DNA of 64,000 nt. Source: Christensenella tenuis. Lineage in GTDB: Bacteria; Bacillota; Clostridia; Christensenellales; Christensenellaceae. How positions within the stretch are numbered: position 1 is the stretch's first letter; every line of letters begins with the position of its first letter. Under the pieces are notes generated by a model, which had not been told where the DNA came from, ran no database searches, and saw only the letters and a list, made by a program, of their open reading frames with translations. Both the position numbers and the translations under genes were made by a program. Shown here piece by piece: positions 8,825 to 16,892 of this stretch. Where the stretch lies: contig NZ_JACOON010000001.1 in the NCBI RefSeq assembly GCF_014287795.1, positions 62,001 through 126,000 of the forward strand, in the 5' to 3' direction.

Positions 8825-8857
8825 AGGGCACAGTCTTTTAGGCTGTGCTCTTTGTTT
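8825..8857 (+). terminator. Rho-independent terminator after comB
   Basis: Eleven-base-pair stem AGGGCACAGTC / GGCTGTGCTCT with two wobble pairs, loop TTTTA, then TTGTTTT. Confidence 0.85.
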
Positions 8858-8871
8858 TGACTGGGGCGCTA

Positions 8872-8900
8872 TTGAAAAGAAATGCGGAAAATTATATAAT
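8872..8900 (+). promoter_or_regulatory. Sigma-A promoter for metG operon
   Basis: TTGAAA (8872-8877), 17-base spacer, TATAAT (8895-8900), 34 bases before the metG start. Confidence 0.8.
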
Positions 8901-8934
8901 AAAGCCTATGCGAGAAAGAAAAGGAGCCATGGAA

Positions 8935-10866
8935 ATGAGCGAAAAATTTTATATCACCACACCGATTTATTATCCCAGCGACAAGCTGCACATTGGACAT
9001 GCATATTGTACGACGGCGGCAGACAGCATTGCGCGTTTTAAGCGCCAGACTGGCTATGATGTCATGTTCCTCACGGGGACGGATGAACACGGCCAGAAAA
9101 TTGAAAAGATTGCAACGGAAAAAGGAATGTCGCCTAAGGAATATGTGGATGGCGTGGTGGCACAAATCAAGGATCTGTGGAAATTGATGAATATCACCAA
9201 CGACGATTTTATCCGTACGACCGATAAACGGCATGAGGAATGTGTACAAAAGATTTTTCAAAAGCTTTATGACCAGGGCGATATTTATAAAAGCGAATAT
9301 GAAAGCTGGTATTGTACGCCATGCGAGGCCTTCTGGACAGACCGCCAGCTTGCAGATGGAAAGTGCCCGGATTGCGGGCGTGAAGTGCATAAGGTCAAGG
9401 AGGAAAGCTATTTTTTCCGTGCGTCCAGGTACGCGGATAAACTGATTCAATACATTGAGGATCATCCAGAATTTATCCAGCCGGAGTCGCGCAAAAATGA
9501 AATGCTCAACAATTTTCTGCTCCCTGGTCTGGAGGACCTGTGCGTATCCCGCTCTTCCTTTAAATGGGGAATCCCAGTGCCTTTTGATACGGAGCACGTA
9601 ATGTATGTGTGGATCGACGCACTGTCAAACTATATTTCCGCACTGGGCTATCTTTCGGAGGATGACAGTAAATTTCAGAAATATTGGCCGGCGGACTTGC
9701 ATCTGGTTGGTAAAGAAATCGTGCGCTTCCACACGATTACATGGCCGACAATCCTGATGGCGCTTGGCCTGCCCCTTCCGAAGCGGGTCTACGGGCACGG
9801 ATGGCTTACTTTGCAGGGCGGAAAAATGAGCAAGAGCCGCGGCAACGTGGTAGATCCTGTGGTACTTGTAGGGCGCTATGGAGTAGATGCAATCCGTTAT
9901 TTCCTGATGAGGGAAGCACCGCTTGGCAGTGATCTTATGTTCTCGAATGAACTGTTGCTTTCACGCATCAACGCCGACCTTGCCAACGATCTTGGCAACC
10001 TGCTTTCACGGACGGTAGCTATGATCGGAAAGTATTTCGGCGGGGAAGTGCAGCGGGCGGGCGAAGTAGCGCCCGAAGATCAGGAGTTGATTGATTTTGC
10101 CGAAAAATTGTCCGGACGCGTAGACGCCATGATGAGCGAGTGGAAGGTGTCCGAAGCATTGACGGAGATATGGCAGTATATCGGTATGCTGAATAAGTAT
10201 ATCGATATTACGATGCCGTGGGCACTGGCGAAGGATGAAGCGAAAAAGGAACGCCTTGGAAGCGTGATGTATCATCTGGCGGAAGGGCTGCGCATTGTAA
10301 GCGTGCTTATCGAAAGCGTTATGCCGGAAACTGCAGTCCGAATGAGAAAACAGCTCGGACTGGATGACAGGCAGGAACTTATCAGCTGGGCAAGCATTCG
10401 TGCATATGGGCAGCTTCCCGCAGGCATCCACGTTGAAAAGGGGGAAGCGATTTTTCCGCGTATCGATATTGAAAAGGAGCTTGCAGAGCTTGACAAGCTG
10501 ATGGCTGCGGCACAAGCGGAGAAGGAACCGGAGAAAAAGGAAGAAATACAGCAGATTACAATCGATGAATTCAAGAAGGTACAGTTGAAGACTGCGCTTG
10601 TAACAGCGTGTGAAAATCTTGAAGGCTCGGATAAGCTTTTGAAGTTGACGGTGAAGTGCGGGGAAGAGACCCGGACCATTGTTTCGGGAATCCGCGAAAG
10701 CTTCACGGCAGAGGAGATGATCGGGAAAACGGTGGTGATTGTCGCAAATCTCAAACCTGCAAAACTGCGTGGTACACTTTCGGAAGGCATGATCCTTGCC
10801 GTTGGAGATAACCCCAATGTATCTCTGGTGACTGCGGATGCAAAGGATGGAATGACCGTTGGATAA
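8935..10866 (+). CDS. metG: Methionyl-tRNA synthetase
   Basis: Charges tRNA-Met. Class I motifs HIGH (HIGHAYC) and KMSKS (KMSKSRG) are present, with a CxxC...CxxC zinc knuckle (CTPC...CPDC) and a C-terminal EMAP/Trbp111-type tRNA-binding domain over the last 105 residues or so (DEFKKVQLKT...). Two ATGs are possible, 8929 and 8935. I chose 8935 (MSEKFYITT) because AAGGAG ends 8 bases before it, against 2 bases for 8929. It heads an operon with tatD. Confidence 0.97.
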   Translation: MSEKFYITTPIYYPSDKLHIGHAYCTTAADSIARFKRQTGYDVMFLTGTDEHGQKIEKIATEKGMSPKEYVDGVVAQIKDLWKLMNITNDDFIRTTDKRHEECVQKIFQKLYDQGDIYKSEYESWYCTPCEAFWTDRQLADGKCPDCGREVHKVKEESYFFRASRYADKLIQYIEDHPEFIQPESRKNEMLNNFLLPGLEDLCVSRSSFKWGIPVPFDTEHVMYVWIDALSNYISALGYLSEDDSKFQKYWPADLHLVGKEIVRFHTITWPTILMALGLPLPKRVYGHGWLTLQGGKMSKSRGNVVDPVVLVGRYGVDAIRYFLMREAPLGSDLMFSNELLLSRINADLANDLGNLLSRTVAMIGKYFGGEVQRAGEVAPEDQELIDFAEKLSGRVDAMMSEWKVSEALTEIWQYIGMLNKYIDITMPWALAKDEAKKERLGSVMYHLAEGLRIVSVLIESVMPETAVRMRKQLGLDDRQELISWASIRAYGQLPAGIHVEKGEAIFPRIDIEKELAELDKLMAAAQAEKEPEKKEEIQQITIDEFKKVQLKTALVTACENLEGSDKLLKLTVKCGEETRTIVSGIRESFTAEEMIGKTVVIVANLKPAKLRGTLSEGMILAVGDNPNVSLVTADAKDGMTVG

Positions 10867-11632
10867 GGGGATGCTTTTTGATACGCACGTTCACCTGCTG
10901 GATGAACGCTTTGACGGCGACAGGGAGGAGATCCTCTTAAGGCTTACTGAAAACCATGTCGGAAATGTCGTAGAGGCCTCGTCGGACCTTGAAAACAGCA
11001 TTTATGCGGCAGCGCTTGCACGCGAACACCATATTGTGCATGCGGCAGTGGGAATCCATCCCCACAGCGCAAGCGAATGGGATGAGCGGACGGAAGAAAC
11101 ATTGCGTGGCCTGCTCCAGGAGCCCAAAGTAGTTGCGGTGGGCGAAATTGGCCTTGATTATCATTACGATTTTTCACCGCGCGAAAAGCAAAAAGAGGTA
11201 TTCGAACGGCAGATAATGCTTGCGCTGGATGTCGATATGCCAATTGTGGTGCACAGTCGGGAGGCAACTGCGGATACAATGGAGATCCTGCGGCGTTATC
11301 CGAATGTACGCGGAGAGCTCCATTGTTTTTCAGGGAGCGCTGAAACGGCGGAGGAGCTTGTGAAAATGGGCTTCTATATTGCGTTTGGAGGCGCGGTCAC
11401 GTTTAAAAATGCGCGGAAAACGGTCACGGCCGCGAAAGCCGTTCCGCTTGAACGCCTTTTGATCGAGACGGATTGTCCCTACATGACGCCCGTGCCGTTT
11501 CGCGGAAAACGGAACGAGCCCGCCTATGTAAGCTATGTGGCGGAAAAACTCGCGGAGGTCAGGGAAATACCGCTTGAAGAAATCGTTCGCATTACGGAAG
11601 AAAATGCAAAACGGTTTTTCGGGCTTGTATAA
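10859..11632 (+). CDS. tatD: TatD family metal-dependent hydrolase
   Basis: TIM-barrel amidohydrolase-type nuclease. Metal ligands are visible in DTHVHL, GEIGLDYH, VHSREA, LHCFSG and ETDCPYM. I keep TTG 10859, which overlaps the metG stop and has AAAGGA about 11 bases upstream; ATG 10871 (MLFDTHVH) is the alternative but its only Shine-Dalgarno abuts it. The metG-tatD linkage is common in Firmicutes, and the next gene is the radical SAM protein that typically accompanies this tatD. Confidence 0.93.
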   Translation: MDKGMLFDTHVHLLDERFDGDREEILLRLTENHVGNVVEASSDLENSIYAAALAREHHIVHAAVGIHPHSASEWDERTEETLRGLLQEPKVVAVGEIGLDYHYDFSPREKQKEVFERQIMLALDVDMPIVVHSREATADTMEILRRYPNVRGELHCFSGSAETAEELVKMGFYIAFGGAVTFKNARKTVTAAKAVPLERLLIETDCPYMTPVPFRGKRNEPAYVSYVAEKLAEVREIPLEEIVRITEENAKRFFGLV

Positions 11633-11674
11633 GGTTTATCGTAAAAAGAGGAAAAACAAATTGCACGTTCCGGC

Positions 11675-12280
11675 GTGCGGAAATGGAAAAATAGCTTGGA
11701 TACGTATATTTACAAAATAGGGGACAAAAATTATATAAACCTGACAAACAGGTGTACCAACGACTGCGAGTTTTGTGTGCGCAGGACGGAAAAAGGCGTT
11801 GCAGGATACGAACTCTGGATGAAAAAAGAGCCTGCGGCACAGGAGATTATCGACCTGCTGGAAAAAGACAAGACGGATGTTGTTTTTTGCGGCTATGGAG
11901 AACCGACTATTAAAATTGACGAGTTAAAGGAAATCGCTGCCTATGTAAAAAGTTATGGCGGACACACACGTATCAATACGAATGGACATGCAAGTGTTTA
12001 TCATGGTCGTGATATTGCAAAGGAGCTCGTGGGGCTGGTTGATGAAGTCTCCATCAGCCTCAATGAAGCGGACGCGAAGAAATACGAACGCGTAGTACAC
12101 AGCCGTTACGGGGAAGATGGATTTCGTTATATGCTTGACTTTGCACGCGATTGCGTCAAATATGGAATCAGGACAACCCTCTCGGTAGTGGACGTAATCA
12201 GCCCGGAGGATATCGAAATCTGCCGCGGGATCGCAAAAGACGCAGGCGCACATTTCAGGGTGCGGCACTATATTGCATAA
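11675..12280 (+). CDS. TatD-associated radical SAM protein
   Basis: A compact radical SAM protein of about 200 residues. The cluster motif CTNDCEFC (C27, C31, C34 from the GTG) follows INLTNR, and a GYGEPT motif follows. This matches the family regularly found next to tatD in Clostridia; its reaction is unknown. GTG 11675 gives MRKWKNSLDTYIY; TTG 11696 (MDTYIYKIGD) is an alternative and neither has a strong Shine-Dalgarno. It lies 42 bases after tatD and is likely cotranscribed. Confidence 0.85.
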   Translation: MRKWKNSLDTYIYKIGDKNYINLTNRCTNDCEFCVRRTEKGVAGYELWMKKEPAAQEIIDLLEKDKTDVVFCGYGEPTIKIDELKEIAAYVKSYGGHTRINTNGHASVYHGRDIAKELVGLVDEVSISLNEADAKKYERVVHSRYGEDGFRYMLDFARDCVKYGIRTTLSVVDVISPEDIEICRGIAKDAGAHFRVRHYIA

Positions 12281-12343
12281 AAGAAAAATAAAAAAACGGG
12301 CATGCGCTTTAGGCGGCCATCCATAAGGAAGTAATGGTATCTT

Positions 12344-12383
12344 GCAGGACAGCATGGCAAATTGCTATGCTGTCCTGCTTTTT
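12344..12383 (+). terminator. Strong hairpin/terminator at the edge of the mobile-element remnant
   Basis: Perfect 12-bp stem GCAGGACAGCAT / ATGCTGTCCTGC around an 11-base loop, followed by TTTTT on the + strand. On the - strand the right arm encodes the ancestral last residues of the recombinase remnant, so the hairpin is built into the element end. Confidence 0.75.
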
Positions 12384-12688
12384 CTCTACCGTTCAATGGT
12401 TTGCTTGTCCTCGTCCTGCTTCAGTTCACCAACGAAGTTCCAGATAATCTGGATTTTCTGCCGCCGGTGGCCGCTGGACTTGTCCGGCGCATGAACGATA
12501 ATCTTCTTCACAGACTCATTGATAATCGTGGGCGTGAGTTCGGTAATCCCCACATACTTGCGAATGACCGCCGCAAAACTGTCAAAATCCGCTTTGTCCT
12601 GTTCGTAGGTGCTTACCATTTCCCGGCCTGCCTTGACCTTTTCCGTCAGTTCTTTTTGCTCCGCTTCATACTCGCATACCGCCCAGCA
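12368..12688 (-). pseudogene. C-terminal remnant of a large serine recombinase (DUF4368-type)
   Basis: Only the C-terminal ~100 residues of a TnpX-type transposon recombinase survive on the - strand. Landmarks are EYEAEQKELTEKVKAGREM, ADFDSFAAVIRKYVGI and KKIIVHAPDKSSGHRRQKI, which I recognise from conjugative-transposon recombinases. Reading upstream, the frame hits a stop near 12690 and the catalytic domain is absent. At the other end TIER is followed by TAG and then in-frame RKSRTA, so an ancestral CAG Gln codon has become a stop. It is evidence of an old element insertion. Confidence 0.75.
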
Positions 12689-12718
12689 GTTTATTCATTT
12701 ATCACCGCTTGGATAATC

Positions 12719-12747
12719 TTGAAATCCATAGAAAAGTGCGCTATACT
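12719..12747 (+). promoter_or_regulatory. Sigma-A promoter of the marR-nitroreductase-radical SAM operon
   Basis: TTGAAA (12719-12724), 17-base spacer, TATACT (12742-12747). Confidence 0.75.
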
Positions 12748-12753
12748 TATAAA

Positions 12754-12767
12754 GTCAATAAATTGAC
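12754..12767 (+). promoter_or_regulatory. Probable MarR operator
   Basis: Perfect palindrome GTCAAT-AA-ATTGAC located where transcription should start, 30 bases before the marR gene. Position and symmetry suit autorepression by the dimeric regulator encoded next. Confidence 0.6.
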
Positions 12768-12797
12768 CGTAAAGGAATAGACCAAAGGCAGGGAGAT

Positions 12798-13250
12798 ATG
12801 ACTAAGGAAGATAAGAAAAACGCATACCTATATTGCAAATTCAGAGATGAACAGTTTGCCCTGTATGATGAATACGCAAAACGTCATGGTATGCTGATGA
12901 AAACGCTGCTGGTAGTAAACGCACTCTTTTATGCGAAGGACGGAATGACGCAGACCGAAATTTGCAAGAGGACATTTCAATCTAAACAAACGGTAAATTT
13001 AATCATCAAAAATCTTTTGTCCGATGATTATGTTACTGTTACTGAAGTGGTGGAAAACAAGAGAAATAAAATTGTTCAAATGACAGACGCAGGGCGGGCA
13101 TACTGCGAAAAAGTTGTGCGGCACATTACATGGGCGGAAGATACCGCCATGTCCATGTTTACAATGGAAGAACAAAAACTACTGATTGACCTTTCGAGGA
13201 CATTCACAAAAAACCTTACCATGTTGGTAAATCAGGAAACGGAGGATTGA
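12798..13250 (+). CDS. MarR family transcriptional regulator
   Basis: Winged-helix dimeric repressor of 150 residues. The recognition helix region is MTQTEICKRTFQSKQTVN, followed by the wing (VTEVVENKRNKIVQMTDAG). ATG 12798 has GGGAG upstream. The codons are clearly AT-richer than in the flanking housekeeping genes, which supports acquisition with the mobile element. It probably represses its own operon through the palindrome at its promoter. MarR genes of this kind accompany mobile radical SAM modules in Firmicutes (family knowledge, recalled). Confidence 0.88.
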   Translation: MTKEDKKNAYLYCKFRDEQFALYDEYAKRHGMLMKTLLVVNALFYAKDGMTQTEICKRTFQSKQTVNLIIKNLLSDDYVTVTEVVENKRNKIVQMTDAGRAYCEKVVRHITWAEDTAMSMFTMEEQKLLIDLSRTFTKNLTMLVNQETED

Positions 13251-13253
13251 GGA

Positions 13254-13880
13254 ATGGAACTTTACGAAGCGATTAACAAAAGGAAAACAACGCGGGAATT
13301 TTTAGATACAGAAGTCGATTTTGATACTATAAAAAGGATTTTGGAAGCAGGAAACAAAGCCCCTACATGGGATCACAACCGTAATTGGAAGTTTATCATT
13401 TTACGAACTGATGAAGAAAAGGAATATGCTTTTTCTGAAGCCAAAGCGATTGCGGATAAATTCAATGCCGACAAGTATCTGAATATGCCCAGACCTTACC
13501 CGATTACACTGGGGCAAAAAATGTATGGCTACGCTATGCCTAAACAATATACCATGCTGAAAGAAGCGCCGTATGTCATTATCCCTTTATTCAGAGCAAA
13601 AGAATTGAACGGCGAATATGTTTCAAAATTAAATCCCCTTGCTACAATTTGGTGTGTAATAGAAAATATCTTTTTGGCGGCAACAGCGGAGGGGCTGTCC
13701 TGCTCCATGCGTATACCGCTTAATAAAGAACACGACATTGTTAAGAAAAAGCTAAAAGTGCCGCCGACCTATATGATACCCGTATTTATTGGCATTGGCT
13801 ACGCAAACCCGGAGGAACCGCAATTAGAACAACATCAACCCGATATAGATAAACAAATACATTTTGGAAAATGGAAATGA
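13254..13880 (+). CDS. Nitroreductase family flavoprotein
   Basis: FMN-dependent oxidoreductase of 208 residues. The N-terminal AINKRKTTREF and the KAPTWDHNRNW segment correspond to FMN-binding regions of nitroreductases. It starts three bases after the marR stop and overlaps the following radical SAM gene by ten bases. The substrate is unknown; linkage to MarR suggests response to a redox-active or electrophilic compound. The coding sequence is AT-rich, like the rest of the island. Confidence 0.85.
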   Translation: MELYEAINKRKTTREFLDTEVDFDTIKRILEAGNKAPTWDHNRNWKFIILRTDEEKEYAFSEAKAIADKFNADKYLNMPRPYPITLGQKMYGYAMPKQYTMLKEAPYVIIPLFRAKELNGEYVSKLNPLATIWCVIENIFLAATAEGLSCSMRIPLNKEHDIVKKKLKVPPTYMIPVFIGIGYANPEEPQLEQHQPDIDKQIHFGKWK

Positions 13881-14803
13881 TGATAAAAGAAATTGAAGTA
13901 AAAAGCATTATTACAAAATCAAATCTGCCTGTATGTGAATACTCCGTCAATCCTTATGTGGGCTGCACGCATGGGTGCCGCTATTGCTATGCGTCCTTTA
14001 TGAAGCGTTTTACAGGTCATGCGGAGCCCTGGGGAACTTTTTTGGATGTAAAGCTATGGCCGGAAATTAAGAATCCGAAAAAATATGCCGGCAAGGAGCT
14101 TTTTATCGGCTCTGTGACAGACCCCTATCTCCCGCAGGAGGAACAATACAGGCGCACGCGCGCTTTGCTGGAACAGCTTCAAGGCAGCGGTGCAAAAATC
14201 AGTATCGCAACAAAAAGCGACCTAATTTTGCGAGATTTAGAGTTGATAAAGACTTTCCCGGACTCCCGCGTTTCGTGGTCTATCAACACATTAGACGAGG
14301 ACTTCAAAAATGATATAGATAACGCCGTCAGCGTCAAACGGCGGCTTGCAGCAATGGAACTATTTCACAAAGCCGGAATCCGTACCACTTGCTTTGTTTC
14401 CCCTATATTCCCCGGTATTACCGATGTAAAAGCGATTGTTGACCGGGCAAAGAAACAGTGCAATTTGATTTGGCTGGAAAATCTAAATCTGCGTGGCGGC
14501 TACAAAGCGGTAATCATGGAATATATACGAGAAAAACACCCAAAACTGCTATCCCTTTATCGAGAGATTTACCAACAAGGCAACCGCAGCTATTGGGAAT
14601 TACTGGACACCGAATTACAAGCCTACGCCGCAGAGATCGGTCTTGATTATGTGACGAATGACGACAGCATGAAGCGGCCATTTGACGCGCCGCCTGTTGT
14701 TGTCAACTATTTTTATCACGAGCAGATAAAAAAATCAGCGGGGAAAGGTGGTGGCAATCATGCCGGAACTGCCGGAAGTAGAATCCATAAGGCGAGTAAT
14801 TGA
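13871..14803 (+). CDS. SPL-like radical SAM protein of a mobile module
   Basis: A 310-residue radical SAM protein with C32-x3-C36-x2-C39 (GCTHGCRYCYA) and long similarity to spore photoproduct lyase-type proteins that I recall annotated as radical SAM mobile pair protein B. Motifs such as FIGSVTDPY, ISIATKSDLI and CFVSPIFPGITD are typical. The last ~20 residues run into the mutM pseudogene in another frame and may not be original. The partner radical SAM protein of the pair is missing here; a nitroreductase sits in its place. Reaction unknown. Confidence 0.85.
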   Translation: MEMMIKEIEVKSIITKSNLPVCEYSVNPYVGCTHGCRYCYASFMKRFTGHAEPWGTFLDVKLWPEIKNPKKYAGKELFIGSVTDPYLPQEEQYRRTRALLEQLQGSGAKISIATKSDLILRDLELIKTFPDSRVSWSINTLDEDFKNDIDNAVSVKRRLAAMELFHKAGIRTTCFVSPIFPGITDVKAIVDRAKKQCNLIWLENLNLRGGYKAVIMEYIREKHPKLLSLYREIYQQGNRSYWELLDTELQAYAAEIGLDYVTNDDSMKRPFDAPPVVVNYFYHEQIKKSAGKGGGNHAGTAGSRIHKASN

Positions 14804-15545
14804 GCCGTAGATACAAGGGCTTGCGACTGAGCAAATTACTGTCAATCGCCTGGAAGTGGTTGCGCACCTTATTGCCGATCTATTTTGCCGTCGCCTTGCG
14901 AGGCAGACTTTTGACAGCGTAGTACGCCGGGGAAAACTTCTTGTTATTATGCTCAAAAGCGGTGATAGAATTATTATTCACTTGCGAATGACCGGCTGCT
15001 TGTTGTTAGCACCGGCAGAATACCCGGAAGAAAAGCATAGACACATTGTTTTCAGTCTGAATAACGGCAAAGAACTTCGGTTTTCCGATACGCGCCGATT
15101 TGGGCGTTTTTGGTTGCTGGATAAAGATGAAACCAATACATACAGCGGAATTGAAAAATTAGGCAAAGAGCCGTTTGACTCTGATTTTACTGCGGAATAT
15201 CTGTCCACTAAATTAGGAGGACGAAAGAAAGTAATAAAAGAGTGCCTTATGGAACAAAATACGATTGCCGGAATTGGGAATATTTATTCCGATGAGATTT
15301 TATTTGCCGCAAGGATTTATCCGGGACGACCGGCAAATAGCTTGACCGGGGAGAATGGAAATGTCTTGCCGCAATCATTCCAGAGTGTCTTACCTTTTTC
15401 ATTCAGAAAAATAGCACGACCCCAGAAGAATATTTTGAAACAAAGGGAAAGGAGTACCGCAATACGCCATATTTACAGGTTTACGGGCGTGAGGGGGAAC
15501 CTTGCCCTGCTTGTGGAACCCCTTTGCCACATATGAATACCACAG
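14760..15545 (+). pseudogene. mutM: Formamidopyrimidine-DNA glycosylase (mutM) pseudogene
   Basis: The N-terminus MPELPEVESIRRVIEP is exactly that of Fpg, with catalytic P2 and E3. Codon 17 is TAG (14808-14810), one transition from CAG. The frame continues with recognisable Fpg sequence (RRGKLLVIML, IHLRMTG, DTRRFGRFWL, NTIAGIGNIYSDEILF) to about 15351, where it shifts by one frame; the shifted frame gives the expected WKCLAAIIPECLTFF and YLQVYGREGEPCPACGTPL. The second half of the zinc finger is lost. Three independent lesions make this a clear pseudogene. Confidence 0.9.
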
Positions 15546-15566
15546 TTATCAAAGAGCCAGACGCAC

Positions 15567-15615
15567 AGCCGATAACGCGCAGATCAAAAATGCGGTTATC
15601 GGCTCTATTATTTTG
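15567..15615 (+). terminator. Hairpin after mutM pseudogene
   Basis: AGCCGATAAC(GC) pairs with GCGGTTATCGGCT with one bulge, followed by an imperfect T-rich tail (TATTATTTTG). Possible terminator of the island operon. Confidence 0.5.
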
Positions 15616-15759
15616 TTTGGAGGTATCTATGTTGATTGCCATTTCTCATAACCTACGGTCAAAAAAAGCCTTTGCACCTATACGGGATTTTGCGCTTATG
15701 AGTATGAAATCGTCCTTAATGGAAGCACTACCCAAGTTCCGCTTTGACAGATGATAAGT

Positions 15760-15835
15760 AGCAAAGCCAGAAAAAGCTGTCAAGGATAAACTTCGCGCTT
15801 TGCGTCCTTGACAGCTTTTCCCGCCTTTGCTGCTA
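15760..15835. repeat. Large two-part inverted repeat
   Basis: Inner arms AAAAGCTGTCAAGGA (15772-15786) and TCCTTGACAGCTTTT (15805-15819) are perfect complements over 15 bp. Outer arms AGCAAAG and CTTTGCT also pair across a five-base mismatch on each side. The length exceeds an ordinary terminator and there is no adjoining gene. Confidence 0.8.
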
Positions 15836-15844
15836 GGTAGTTAA

Positions 15845-15877
15845 GAGGGCGCAACCGGATAGACTGCTTGCGCCCTC
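15845..15877. repeat. Perfect 10-bp inverted repeat
   Basis: GAGGGCGCAA and TTGCGCCCTC around a 13-base loop, immediately after the larger repeat. Confidence 0.7.
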
Positions 15878-16027
15878 AAACATGGTCTTTATTTTCACTG
15901 TCAGCATGGATATTTAGACGAGCAAAAAGCCTTGATTTATGCGGCTTTCAAAGTGCAGAAGAGGGGCAGACAATATAATATCCCTCGGAAGTGTAAAAAT
16001 GCCGTTCTATTATTCCACGCGGCATAG

Positions 16028-16068
16028 AAAAAGCGGGTAAGAAGCCTTTGATCGCTTATCCGCTTTTT
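16028..16068 (+). terminator. Terminator-like hairpin at island end
   Basis: Fourteen-bp stem AAAAAGCGGGTAAG / CTTATCCGCTTTTT with one wobble and a 13-base loop. It would work in both directions. Confidence 0.7.
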
Positions 16069-16170
16069 GTTGCAATCTGTCTGCCAGTCGTTAAGTTAGT
16101 TTATTTTCAAACTTTCCTTATCGGTGGTTGCCTTTTGGGTATGCCCGTTTTTGTATGGAAAAATTGGCGT

Positions 16171-16872
16171 TCAGCCTGCGGCCTGCTGATGCCTGATTCC
16201 GGCACGGCGGGTGACGAGCCAACCGAAAACGAGGAAGAGAAGCGCGAACAGGAGCCAGAAAAGCGCCGCGTTCGTCAGGCTGTGCAGCATCCACTGAATA
16301 AACTGCGGGATAGGCTGAAAAGCAGGCCCGGCGGGTGTGGCTGCGTTCATGATAAAAACGATGCATAGAATCGCGGTTACGGGAATAATGATCGAGACGG
16401 CGATCTTTGCAGCCTTATTCATTCGGTAATATGCGCCCGCAAAGAAATAGCCGAGCGCCATCATGCCAAGGTTCAGCGTGAAGAAAAAAAGCATCTGTAT
16501 GCCGGGCGCTTCCGATAAAAAGGGAGTATATGTTGACGGAGACAGCCCGGGAATCATGTCGATCAATACGCCGAGTACAGCAGTCAAAGCGCTGGCAAAA
16601 GCGGCAAAGAGCAGGAAGCTGAGAAAGTGCGTCCTGCGGGATACGCCGTTCCCAAAAGCGATATGAAGGTTTTCCGCAAAGGAGGCACAGCCGGCGACGA
16701 ACAGAAAAAACACGCCGATAGAGGCTGCGCTCATATTGAAGGTGCCGCCATCCTGGACGAACGCAGCAACAATGGTAAGGATTGTTGTTAAGGCTGTAAT
16801 AATGCAGAAAAAGATAATAAAAGCCACTCGGCTCGAAAGAAGCTGCCATAAAAACATTTGTTTGATTTTCAT
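16171..16872 (-). CDS. ABC transporter membrane subunit (YtrC/D-like)
   Basis: A 233-residue integral membrane protein with six predicted hydrophobic segments (near 15-37, 50-66, 85-107, 124-146, 155-177 and 204-226). No sequence motif names it, but it is the last gene of a GntR - ATPase - membrane protein cassette, the arrangement of YtrA-type systems. It lies 20 bases downstream of the ATPase gene. Probably the permease partner of that ATPase; substrate unknown. Confidence 0.75.
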   Translation of the reverse strand: MKIKQMFLWQLLSSRVAFIIFFCIITALTTILTIVAAFVQDGGTFNMSAASIGVFFLFVAGCASFAENLHIAFGNGVSRRTHFLSFLLFAAFASALTAVLGVLIDMIPGLSPSTYTPFLSEAPGIQMLFFFTLNLGMMALGYFFAGAYYRMNKAAKIAVSIIIPVTAILCIVFIMNAATPAGPAFQPIPQFIQWMLHSLTNAALFWLLFALLFLVFGWLVTRRAGIRHQQAAG

Positions 16873-16892
16873 AAAAGGGTTCCTCTCTTTCT

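Larger units (their letters stand above)
15546..16171. other. Gene-free element debris with hairpins
   Basis: No credible gene. A 41-codon open frame at 15629-15754 has GGAGGT upstream but resembles nothing I know; a second coding-like stretch lies at about 15915-16025. The interval holds four inverted repeats described separately and probably marks the end of the mobile-element remnant. Confidence 0.6.

Noticed and set aside
12362..12766. Open frame of 134 codons on the + strand with a hydrophobic N-terminus
   Set aside because: It is antisense to the recognisable recombinase C-terminus and overlaps a terminator stem; no Shine-Dalgarno.
14808..14810. In-frame TAG in mutM as possible recoding (pyrrolysine or suppression)
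   Set aside because: The same gene also has a frameshift and a lost 3' end, and no pyrrolysine genes are seen; simple decay explains it.
16048..16368. 106-codon + strand frame
   Set aside because: Mostly antisense to the ABC membrane subunit gene, begins in a terminator stem and has no homology I can see.
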